Source: Acanthosepion esculentum (Eukaryota > Mollusca > Cephalopoda > Sepiida > Sepiidae). Taken from it: a stretch of 64,000 nucleotides of DNA. Where the stretch lies: the NCBI GenBank assembly GCA_964036315.1, contig OZ038479.1:60006246-60070245 (forward strand), read 5' to 3'. The notes under the pieces were generated by a model. It did not search any database and was not told the origin of the DNA. It was given only the letters and a program-made list of their open reading frames with translations. The position numbers and the translations under genes were made by a program. Within the stretch, counting starts at the first letter, position 1, and the number at the start of each line of letters is the position of its first letter. Shown one piece after another: positions 46,613 through 56,076 of the stretch.

Positions 46613-47154
46613 AAATGGACAAATTTAGCTAAAGGTTTTTGAACCAATGAAAAACACAAGTTTTCTTATCAAGGTTTCCATAAAAAAAAAAAAAAAAATA
46701 TAGGAAATTGAGTTTTTGCTTGGTACATAGAAAAATAAAATTTTAAATGTCTTACAATTTCCCAAGCAGTTATCTATGCAGGTACCTACCAGGCTTGATG
46801 TTCCTTAACTTCAATGATCATATGAGAACAACTGTTGGCATTAAAGACCACATTAAGAGATACAAATAACTTACATGATTGAATCAACATAGACCCAGAT
46901 ACATATTTACACAATGGAGGTTATTGAAGAGACAAGGCATAACTTGCTTGCTTGCAAAGAAATCAAAAAGTTTTATTTTTGCCACTGAAATGAGTGTGGT
47001 ATTGAGTAAATAAAGATTGTTTATAAAGGAGGTGTTCAAATAAAAAGACATTGCATCAAGGAGTAATTAAAATGGAGTCAAAAATGGGGTTCAAATAAAT
47101 GCAGTAAGGAGAGGAGTCAATTTAAAAAATGTAATTACTATAACCACAACCATT
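46613..47154. other. No gene seen
   Basis: An A17 run at about 46682-46698; otherwise unremarkable non-coding sequence. Confidence 0.4.
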
Positions 47155-47390
47155 TAGGCAAGAGTAGTTAAATGAGAGTAGGGAAGGCAGAGAAAATTGT
47201 TTGCTTTACCCTGTGATTGTAACACCAAGCATACAAGATATAAAATGGGGAGAGTGTTTTATGTCTGACCTTCCCATCATCTAAAGATTCAATATGACCA
47301 GCAACAAACAATTCAAAGGTAGACAAAGCAAGAGCAAATAAACAGTGGAATTAACATTGTCAGAAATGCAAGTACATACACACGTTGACA
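47155..47390 (+). repeat. ~235 bp direct repeat, copy 1
   Basis: Matches 48198-48432: GGCAAGAGTA.TTAAAT, GGGTAGGGAAGGCA, AAAATGGGGAG, CTTCCCATCAT, TGACCAGCAA and AAATGCA.GTACATACACA in the same order. Copies are about 1.04 kb apart. Family unknown. Confidence 0.7.
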
Positions 47391-47640
47391 CTTATGTATG
47401 TAAAATGTATTCACAACATTCATGATGAGATTGAAGTAAATGTAGTGAGGGAGTCACATAGTTCTATTATAATTGTGCTTGTCCCTCCTTTAATTAGTTT
47501 GCACTACTGTTATGCACTGCCAATACATAAAATAATGGACTATTTTGTTTTGATTGCACAGAAAGAGGGGGAAAAACACTACTTGGTTTCAGTGAGAAAA
47601 AGAAAGAGGAAAGGGAAGATAAAAGTAGAGAGAGAGAGAT

Positions 47641-47703
47641 TCAGATTAAGCTGATAAGAATGATACTTTGCTTTTGATCTTAGTCAAATGGCTGAGAAGT
47701 GCC
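47641..47703 (-). pseudogene. Truncated U2 snRNA-like pseudogene
   Basis: The minus strand reads CACTTCTCAGCCATTTGACT, then AAGATCA, an altered AAGCAAAGTATC, and ATTCTTATCAGCTTAAT. This matches the conserved first ~60 nt of U2 snRNA (CGCTTCTCGGCCTTTTGGCT...TTCTTATCAGTTTAAT). Several substitutions and an insertion alter the branch-site recognition GUAGUA. The rest of U2 is missing and an AG-rich run follows. It is a dead 5' fragment, either a retropseudogene or the head of a snRNA-derived SINE. Confidence 0.75.
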
Positions 47704-48197
47704 ATTTTTCAGACACACAGCATCAAATGACAGAAACCGAGTAAGGTAATCACCAAAAATACAGTTACCATAAATAAAATAACACTGAATTATCTTATAA
47801 GCTGAATTATTTTAAAATTATTATTATTATTAAGAGAAATGTTTATAAGATGGGGATTTTGCTAGAAAAGAAAGAAAAGATATAAGTATTTAAAGTCTGT
47901 TCCATTGAAATGGAAACTGGTGTCAATTTCAAATCTTTTCATTTGCATCAACTTCTTAAAATAAAAAATAGCATTCATATTTATGTTTGTTATTGCAATA
48001 TTTTCTTAAATTTTTTAAACTCAAATATTTAACAATGTGATAGCAGAATTTCTATGGATATTTTATCATAGAACTTGCCATGAGCTTATTCAATGAAGAA
48101 TTAAAATTCATCAGAAAATCAAATAAGAAAACCTTGAAATTAACACCAGTCTTTCTTGTTTACATAATTTTAGCAAGTATAACTCCACCATTTATTT
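47704..48197. other. No gene seen
   Basis: AT-rich; no feature recognised. Confidence 0.4.
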
Positions 48198-48432
48198 AAG
48201 AGGCAAGAGTAATTAAATAAGGGTAGGGAAGGCAAAGGAAATGTCTTGATTTAGCCTTTGAATATTAATGATGACACAAGGTAAAAATAAAATGGGGAGG
48301 GTTTTCTATGCCTAAACTTCCCATCATTGAAAGAGACACAATGACCAGCAATAAACAAAGTAAATGTAGACAGCAAATAAACATATTTGCATATACATTG
48401 TTAGAAATGCATGTACATACACATGATACCAC
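48198..48432 (+). repeat. ~235 bp direct repeat, copy 2
   Basis: Partner of 47155-47390, with scattered substitutions and small indels. Confidence 0.7.
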
Positions 48433-48640
48433 TTAAGTTAGACAGAATTTTACTTCATTTTACAAGGACCTTTTTTAGGTCAATGTCTCTAATAATGTTA
48501 CAAAATCAAGTTTATTAGTTTCCTTCATATATTCATTAGGAAATGGTGTGCACATTAACTGACCTGTTAAGATTAAAGAAAATAACATTTGTTCTGAAGA
48601 TGTTCATCTGATTTAAAATGCTTGAAATCATAACTGTTCA

Positions 48641-48700
48641 CATGAAGAAATAAAATAATAAGAAATAAAACATGAAGAAATAAAATAATAAGAAATAAAA
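48641..48700 (+). repeat. 30 bp unit, two perfect copies
   Basis: The unit begins CATGAAGAAATAAAATAATA and repeats exactly once. Confidence 0.9.
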
Positions 48701-49019
48701 CAATGTAACATCAAAAACGACAGAAAAAAATTTATTAAGAGACCCTGAAAGGGAATATTCCTAATATTATATTTATTAGAAATCAAAATTAATATTCATG
48801 TAATTAGTGAAAATAAGGGCAATTTCATTTTATTTATGCATGGAAAATGCATGACTACTTTAATAATCAAACAATGCAACCTAAACTTTCAGACATTGAA
48901 TTGTCCTGATTTGTATGCATAAACTCTGGACTGACATGCATGAAATTAATATACATTTTCTCTTGGGTTTTCGATACAAATTTTTGTGTTGAAATGTGCC
49001 ATGAAAAAAGAATTAAAAA

Positions 49020-49185
49020 TTTTGTCTCTCTCCTACTGTTGTAGCAACGGGCACAGTCTCCACTTCTGAGACGAACTGCCCTCCTTCTCATTCCAGCCCT
49101 TTACATAGAGCTTGGTAACTCGCCTATGTTTCCATGCCTGCCCACCTCCACTCGCTTTGGGGGTGTCAAGTTGACCGACCAACTC
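49020..49185. other. GC-rich inserted segment in ZF3 3' flank
   Basis: About 165 bp of much higher GC than its flanks interrupts sequence that is continuous in the related flanks at 34.1 and 34.8 kb. Contains TTGTAGCAACGGGCACAGTC and GTTGACCGACCAACTC. Probably a SINE-sized insertion, but I found no clear A/B boxes or tail. Confidence 0.35.
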
Positions 49186-49199
49186 ATTATAATTTTAAT

Positions 49200-49530
49200 G
49201 AAAATGTAGATTCTTACATTTAGTTTATGATTTCATAGATGTCTGTTATACTTATATTCAGGGAAGAAGCTGATGCATAATCTTGATATGGTTTTTATGT
49301 TAGCATGTGAATTTGGACAAAATACTGATTCCCATGTCTAACATTTGTAATCATGGAATGTTTGCACATGACTTTCCAGCTTTGAATTGATATGGGAAAC
49401 TAAATATGACAACCATGAAAATGTATATCCAAAAAACTTTCCAAAAATATGGTTTGTGTGTCAGTTTGAACATGATGAAATGAATTAAAATTTTCTTTTT
49501 AAATACAGATACACAAATGGCACAATGACA
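49200..49530 (-). pseudogene. Decayed fingers downstream of ZF3
   Basis: Minus-strand finger scraps in broken frames. A related decayed flank occurs downstream of ZF2. Little more can be read. Confidence 0.45.
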
Positions 49531-49536
49531 TGATTT

Positions 49537-51255
49537 CTATTTTGAATGGATTTGCAAATGGCGCATTAAACTTGACTTCCTTGTAAAAGCAGATTCACAA
49601 ATATCACAAGAATATGGTTTTTCTCCAGTGTGTGAATGAATATGTCTGTTCAAATGTGCTTTCAATGAAAATGCAGATCCACATATTTCACAAGAATATG
49701 GTTTCTCTCCGGTGTGTGTACGAATATGTCTGACTAATGTTGCCTTCTCTGCAAATGAAGATTCACAAACTTCACAAGAATATGGTTTATCACCTGTGTG
49801 TCTATGCATATGCTGCACCAAACCTGCCTTCTGTGAAAATGCAGATTGACAAACTTCACAAGAATATGGTTTCTCACCTGTGTGTCTACGCATATGCTGC
49901 ACCAAACTTGATTTTGATGAAAATGCAGACCCACAAACTTCACAAGAATATTGTTTCTCTCCAGTGTGTCTTCGCATATGACACACCAAATATGATTTCT
50001 GTGAAAATGCAGATCCACAAATTTCACAAGAATGTGGTTTTCCTCCAGTATGTCTATGCATATGCTGAACCAATCCTGACTTCCATGAAAATGCAGATCC
50101 ACAAACCTCACAAGAATATTTTTTCTCGCCAGTGTGTCTTCGCATATGGGACATTAAATTTGATGTCTGCGAAAAAGCAGATCCACAAACTTTGCAGGAA
50201 TATGGTTTCTCTCCAGTGTGTGTGCGCATATGCTTCACCAGAGCTGACGACTGTGAAAATGCAGATTTACAAACATCACAAGAATATGGTTTCTCTCCTG
50301 TATGTGTTCGCATATGAGACACCAGTAATGATCTCTGTGAAAATGCAGATCCACACACTTCGCAAGAAAATGGCTTTTCTCCAGTGTGTGATCGAATATG
50401 TTCCACTAAGTATGACTTTGATGAAAATGCAGTTCCACAAACTTCACAAGGATAGCGTTTTTCTCCAGTGTGTGTACGCTTATGGTTTACCAAAGATGAC
50501 TTCCACGAAAATGCTGATCCACACACTTCACATGAATATGGCTTCTCTTTAGCATGTGATTGAATATGCTTCACTAAATATGACTTTGATGAAAATGCAG
50601 TTCCACAAACTTCACAAGGATATGGTTTCTCTCCAGTGTGGGTACGCATATGATTCACCAAACTTGATTTGCACCAAAATCCATGTCCACATGTTTCACA
50701 AGAATATCGTTTCTCTCCAGTGTGTGTACGGATATGTTTCACTAATGATCCCTTCTCTGCAAATGAAGCTTCACAAACTTCACAAGAATATGGTTTTTTT
50801 CCTGTGTGTTTACTCATATGGGTCACCAAAGATGACTTGCGAGAAAATGCAGTTTCACATATTTCACAAGAATGTGGTTTCTCTCCAGTATGTGTACGCA
50901 TATGGCTCACCAAAGATGACTTCCATGAAAATGAAAATCCACAAACTTCACAAGAATATGGTTTCTCTTCAGTGTGTGTATTCATATGACTTACCAAATG
51001 TGAATTCTGTGAAAATGTAGATCCACAAATTTCACAAGAATATTTTTTCTCTCCAGTGTGTGTACGGATGTGTTTCACTAATGATGATTTGTCTGAAAAT
51101 GAAGATTCACAACTTTCACAAGAATATGGTTTCTCACCTGTTTGTGTATGCATGTTGCTAGACAAATATGACTTGACTGAAAATACTGATTCAGAATTTT
51201 CAGATGATATCTGCTCACAAGTGTGTTTATGTATAGGTTTCATCAAAAGTGACAT
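49537..51255 (-). CDS. C2H2 zinc-finger protein ZF3, 19 fingers
   Basis: A 572-codon uninterrupted ORF. Residues 1-40 are a degenerate finger (SVFSVKSYLSSNMH) and then 19 complete C2H2 fingers follow, each 28 residues, ending CDICESAFTRKSSLMRH and a short tail. All Cys and His ligands are present in the 19. The scaffold (CEVCGSAF, SLV, TGEKPYS) is nearly constant, while positions -1, 3 and 6 of the helix differ between fingers. This implies a long, specific DNA target of roughly 57 bp if all fingers bind. No effector domain is visible. An in-frame TGA lies immediately before the first ATG, preceded by finger-like YESSFM, so the ORF has lost part of an N-terminal finger. Likely a functional nuclear protein. 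Confidence 0.9.
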   Translation of the reverse strand: MSLLMKPIHKHTCEQISSENSESVFSVKSYLSSNMHTQTGEKPYSCESCESSFSDKSSLVKHIRTHTGEKKYSCEICGSTFSQNSHLVSHMNTHTEEKPYSCEVCGFSFSWKSSLVSHMRTHTGEKPHSCEICETAFSRKSSLVTHMSKHTGKKPYSCEVCEASFAEKGSLVKHIRTHTGEKRYSCETCGHGFWCKSSLVNHMRTHTGEKPYPCEVCGTAFSSKSYLVKHIQSHAKEKPYSCEVCGSAFSWKSSLVNHKRTHTGEKRYPCEVCGTAFSSKSYLVEHIRSHTGEKPFSCEVCGSAFSQRSLLVSHMRTHTGEKPYSCDVCKSAFSQSSALVKHMRTHTGEKPYSCKVCGSAFSQTSNLMSHMRRHTGEKKYSCEVCGSAFSWKSGLVQHMHRHTGGKPHSCEICGSAFSQKSYLVCHMRRHTGEKQYSCEVCGSAFSSKSSLVQHMRRHTGEKPYSCEVCQSAFSQKAGLVQHMHRHTGDKPYSCEVCESSFAEKATLVRHIRTHTGEKPYSCEICGSAFSLKAHLNRHIHSHTGEKPYSCDICESAFTRKSSLMRHLQIHSK

Positions 51256-51682
51256 TCACATGAAAGAAGACTCATATTCTTGAAAAATACACTTTCTCTC
51301 CTGACTAAATATAATTTTCATGGCAAAGGTTTACAAATTTCAGAAGAATAGATTTACTACTACTAATTTTTGTGTCATCATAACAACTTTGTCTATGTTA
51401 CATTAAATCACAGTTCACTACAAAGATTTCAAAAGTTCATGAAAATATATCTTTTCTATAATGTTTACTCACACAAAGTTTTCTTAGTAAAGTCAAACAA
51501 CAGATTTCAAAGGTCATGAATTCTTCATCTTAATTTTCACTGTGATGCTTTGAAAAGTGTAGATGCATATCTTTCACATGAAGACAGTTGCATATATTTC
51601 TTTGTTTTTGATGGAAAGAGATGAATCGTATTTTTTTCATGTAACAATTTCCACTATATCATGTTTTGTACAGCTGAAGCAT
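51256..51682 (-). other. 5' part of ZF3 exon, from splice acceptor
   Basis: Minus-strand acceptor CTTATTTTTCATTCGCAG ends at 51683. The exon opens with ATGCTTCAGCTGTACAAAAC and stops after seven codons (uORF). About 430 bp then lead to the ZF ORF, including decayed finger sequence. Same arrangement as ZF1 and ZF2. Confidence 0.5.
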
Positions 51683-52180
51683 CTGCGAATGAAAAATAAG
51701 ATATATTAACAGAGATAGTGAATAACAGATGAAATCAATCCGTACTAGAGACATGTAATTATATAATAATGCAGGTTTAGGCCTGTACAAGGATACATTA
51801 CTACAACAGCCAATGAAGATCAAATTCATTACAGTTCGCTGATAGTCTGTGAAACAAGATTGCATAACCATTAAACTTTGTCCAATATAGAAATAGTTCT
51901 ATCTGCACAAAGACCTATAAAACAAAATGCAGTCAGTTTCATTTCTATAAATATTGCCTTAATTTCTTTGGATATCAGTACAATTGATGACCAAGTTGAG
52001 ATGCTGATTAAAGACCATACAGGATGCAGGATATAGGATACTGTGAAGATACTCCACCAGTTTAATATGATTGGTTGCTTGTTTTTATATAGCAGTGTAT
52101 ATGGGTTATTAATGCCAAAATCTAAATACAAGTACACAAGTATATGGCTTCAAATAAATATATTTGAAGGCAATTTTATG
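51683..52180 (-). repeat. Conserved upstream block of ZF3
   Basis: Aligns with 19131-19700 and 37400-37900 over several hundred bp (CGCTGATAGTCTGTGAAACA, AACTTTGTCCAAT, CACAAAGACCTATAAAA, TTTCTTTGGATAT). Similarity fades beyond about 52030. Confidence 0.7.
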
Positions 52181-52462
52181 CCTTCAACTACATATTTTAT
52201 ACATAATTTCATACTTTCAGGGTAAATGTTTGTTTTATAGTTTAGGAGTGTGGTTCACAATTTTTTTAAAGAATTTTTTGAGAATGTTTTCGCCAATATA
52301 TTTGCTATAGCCTTTTTTGTTTGTTATCATGCTATTATTCATTGAGAGATGTTTTACTGGCATAGGTCAACATTTGACAGCTAGTTTTTCTCATTTTGAG
52401 AATGTCACAGCCAATATATTTCTCCGTTATTATGCTATTATTTATTGTGAGATGTTTGCCAG

Positions 52463-53135
52463 CTACTTTTCTAATGATTTCCCAAACCATTTTTGGTTTT
52501 GTAGCAAACATTTTGCCAAGTCATTATTGGCTTCTTTTTTTGCTTTACAGGCCTTTGCTCTATTTAGTTTATAGTTGATGAGGTTGGCAGTTGTTGGTTC
52601 TTTGCTGAATTTTTGAAGTGCTGCTTTACATACTCTAATTACTTCTTTATATCTATCATCGAACTGTCTGTTTTTTCTGCTTTGAGGGATGTATTCTTTT
52701 GCTATCACTATTAGGCTTTCCGTGAAATTTCTTGCTGTTTCTATGTTATTTTGAGTTAATTTGTTTTTACATAAATTTCTGATTATTTTACAGTCAAACT
52801 TAGTCTCCATCAAGGTGGGTGCTCATCAATCACCTCACTGTTCCTCAGGATAATGGATAAATGATGGTCACTACTGCATATGTCGTAAACAGTTCTGGTA
52901 AATTGCTGACAAGCTTCCATTTGCTGGATTGATGTGTGTCAGTGATTCCTGGTTGAGCAGACATAGCTCATTATCCATAAGGAATATTTCTGTAATTTCC
53001 TCCACTTTTCTTTGTCTCCTTGAATTGCCAGATGTTATTGAGACTCTTAAAATGTCCTAGGTGAAAGAAGGATTTGGGTAATTGCTTTATCAGATCTTCC
53101 AGCTTGTCTGGGTCAGTTTCAATGGTGTAATGATT
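52463..53135 (-). pseudogene. LINE endonuclease and linker remnant
   Basis: On the minus strand, from about 53130 downward, pieces read LPKSFFHLGHFKSLNNIW (endonuclease 'LGDFN.HN..WG' block, with the D and N substituted), FLMDNELCLLNQESLTHINP, and a SDHHLSIILRNSEV block with the endonuclease 'SDH'. Then the 116-codon ORF 52463-52813 gives the region between endonuclease and RT, with NYKLNRAKACKAKKEANND. APE-type LINE of the CR1/Jockey group. Frameshifts in the endonuclease; no RT follows. Confidence 0.75.
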
Positions 53136-53950
53136 AAAGAATACAGTTATTAACTAAAACTATATTTACTAATCATAAATTGAAAAGTTTATTACAATCT
53201 AAGGTATCACAGTATTTTAAAAAGAATTTGGAATTGTTTTTGTATGTGCATACACATGCTGATTTTTATAGATATGTGCATCCATACACAATATTATCAG
53301 AAAATAAGAACTATAATAATAGTAAATTTAAAGCCAAAAATATCTAAACGCCTCCCATAGAACAACATTAGATAAATATCTGTCAAACACATCAACAGCT
53401 TCAATAAACAGCTACTGTTGTGTTGAAAAAATGCATTTCTACGATTATTTTAAATGTAAAGTAAATAATATTGGTTTCAAAACAGATTAATTATACTTTA
53501 AATCAGCTAATATTCCTTAAATAAAGTTTCAGAAAAGTATATTATATTTTTGGAAGATTTTTAATTAAGAGAATTACATTGAAATAACAGAAGGCTAAAA
53601 ATGGTGCCAAATTCAATAATTTTAGAAATTTCAAAATGAAAACTCCTTCCAATCAATTTAAATTAGTTTCGAAATACACCAAAATATTTTGCTTATTGGA
53701 AATATTAAATTTAATCTAATAGATTTAATTTTAAATCTTTTGTTTTTGCTTTAATTTCCATCCAGCTAATAGCTTGAAATTAAAGCTAAAATAAAGCTTC
53801 AAGAAAGATTTTTCAATTTAAAATGCATTTTAAACCTTATGTATTGTGAATCTGTGGAGGTACCTAAATAAAACTAAGACATTTAATTAGAAAAGCTTAA
53901 GATATGGATAAAATTACTGATTTTTAGTGATTAAAAAAAGAAAAAGTAAT
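53130..53950 (-). repeat. AT-rich module, reversed copy
   Basis: 53150-53400 is the reverse of the 10490-10850 module and closest to 22140-22340 (ACTAATCATAAAT, TATCAGAAAATAAGAACTAT). 53600-53990 has diverged tandem pieces shared with 22720-22830 (AATCAATTTAAATTAGTTT). Confidence 0.65.
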
Positions 53951-53994
53951 TCCAATCAATTTAAATTAATTTTGAAACATAGCAAAGTATTTTG

Positions 53995-53995
<1 letters not shown>

Positions 53996-54031
<36 letters not shown>

Positions 54032-54565
54032 TAATGTACACCCACTACAAAGCACAAAGGGTACTCAATGTATGGAGTTACTGTGTGAAACTGTGTTAGT
54101 GTAAGAAAGGGAAGGAAGTATAGTTCTTGGGGCTATGCAAGAATAATAACAGCTATTTCTAGATTTGAAGAGGTCAACATTTAAATAGTGAATAAAAGTT
54201 CAGAGTTCTGGTGGAGACATCAGAAGTATAGAGTAGAATTAAATTTCAGAAGGGTTCAGGCAGAGATGATAGATATAGTTGAAGCTGACTTTAGAAAGAA
54301 CCAGAAACCCAATACTAAATAGGAAACAAGGGACAAACCTCTGTTCAAAAGTCTGAGGAGGAGTGTGAACCAGACAATAGGTAAACCTATCTACTCCTAT
54401 TTGGAGAAGGAAAATAATAATTATTGAATAAAATTTCAGATTTCACGCAGGGACATCAGAAGTAGAGTTGAGGGATAACCCTCTATTCCTGTACAAAAGA
54501 AACTCGGGAGGAGTATAAACCGGGCGATAGTCGAACCTATCAACTCCTATTGGAAATAAAAATTT
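53996..54565 (-). mobile_element. tRNA-derived SINE with duplicated body
   Basis: On the minus strand the head carries AGTTGATAGGTTCGACTATC; GGTTCGACT is a near-consensus pol III B box. The element ends in an A32 tail (plus-strand T run 53996-54027). The body contains CGGTTTATACTCCTC, and a second partial head-like unit lies at about 54300-54410, so it is probably a dimeric or nested SINE. Copy at 46262-46612 is related. Octopus SINEs of tRNA-Lys/Arg origin have this kind of head; which tRNA is the source cannot be told by eye. Confidence 0.7.
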
Positions 54566-54679
54566 TATCTATTAGCTTGAAATTAAAACTAAAACAAAAT
54601 CAAGAAAAATTTTTCATTTTTAAAAATTCATTTTCTGCTGAAAAACAGCATAAGCATGATTAACAAAGGCCCGAAACTT

Positions 54680-55480
54680 AATAAAAACAAAGTTTTTCGT
54701 CAAAATGTTTATTATTAAGTAGGAAAGACCAAAGTATTTTTTGAAATTTTTTTTTATTCTTTCTAGCACGTTCGAAATTTTGGTTAAAAAACTGTTTTGT
54801 TTACGTCAGCGGCCGACGTAATAATTATTACGTTTCCTTGCGCTTTTTTCCGGTGAAAAACACTGATTTGAAAATTCTTGCAAAAAAAACCCCCCAAAAA
54901 AACAAATAATTGTCGGATTTTAATTAAACTTTTAGGACATGAATGAAATTATTTTTTTTTACATATATTACTCCTACTTAATTTCATGAAATTCAATTTT
55001 TAGGGCGAGAATTTTTTTTTATTAGTGAGTTAAAAAAAGTAAAACCCATTAAAACTGAAAATCTGCTCTGAATTGTAAAATGAAAAAATGAACTATGACA
55101 TTATTTAATTAAAAAAGCTTGTAATTGCTTTTATAAAAAAAAAATTCATTCATTTGTGAATAAATCCTGGAAATATCATTAAAATCCAACAATAACAATT
55201 ATTTGTTTTTTGCAAAATTTTCCAAAGTGTCAGTCGTCAGTCATTGCAAAAAATAAGTTAAAATTTGCTATGCTAAAAAAAAAAAAAATGTTAATACAAC
55301 TGCTGACGCAAGAAAAACAAGTTTCGTTTTATTAAAATTTCGAATTATCTAAAAAGTAGCAAAAAATACTTCGATCCTTCTTCTTACTTACATAACGACT
55401 TTTTTTTCATCATGGTATGCCGACTTTTTAGCGTTTTCGTGGACGTATGTAAAACTTTAGGTATCGCCTCTCTTTAAAGA
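54680..55480. repeat. Foldback repeat copy, ZF unit 4
   Basis: 54690-54800 and 55310-55470 are diverged inverted arms of the same family as 5709/7480 (AGGAAAGACCAAAGTATTTT against its complement-like CTTCGATCC.. arm). Between them is a reversed copy of the AATCTGCTCTGAATTGTAAA module at 55060-55160. Non-coding. Confidence 0.6.
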
Positions 55481-56070
55481 GGTACCTACTAAGAAATAAA
55501 TAATTTTGTGCCATAATACATTTCCTATTATCTTTCTACTAAAAAAATATATATAGTTTTTCATTCAATTTCAATTATTCAACATTATTTTGCAAAGCAA
55601 AGCAAATTGTTAATATACAATTTGTGGAACTTTTAAATATTTTCTTTTATCTCTTTTGAAAAGTTGACGTGGAACGAAGAGAGAGAAAAATAAAATGTTT
55701 GGTCTTCTTTATTTACACCCGTTTCATCGTCTACTATTAATTAATTTATACTCTTTTTTAATTCTAAGTAATTAACTAGTTACTTACGTCAACAACGGAG
55801 ACAGGAGTAATACTTAAAAAATAAAAAAAAAGGTTTGGGCCGAAAAACCGTTTTTTGGTAAAGCTGTCTTCTTCAAGCTAAAAATAACTTTCTTTTCTTT
55901 AATAAAAATTTAGTACAATTTATATTTCAAAATATTTTTTTTTTTTCAGTAGAAAATTACAATTGATTTTATTTTTGAGGTTTTTATGCTCACAAAAGTT
56001 TTTATTTTTTAAATTGAGGTACAAACAAGTCGGTAAATAATTTTTTAGGCGAAATTATTCGCATTCTACC
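55481..56070. other. Non-coding, homologous to 7.6-8.66 kb
   Basis: Order of landmarks (GACGTGG, AGAGAGAAAAATAAAATG, ACACCCG, GGAGACAGGAGTAATA) matches 7840-7990. Intron side of unit 4. Confidence 0.5.
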
Positions 56071-56076
56071 ACTTAC

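Noticed and set aside
47385..47654. 89-codon plus-strand ORF
   Set aside because: Runs into a GA-rich tract and the antisense of the U2 fragment; no domain.
49537..51255. Regular 84 bp repeats resembling a CRISPR-like array
   Set aside because: The repeats are in-frame C2H2 fingers with conserved ligands, and the DNA is eukaryotic.
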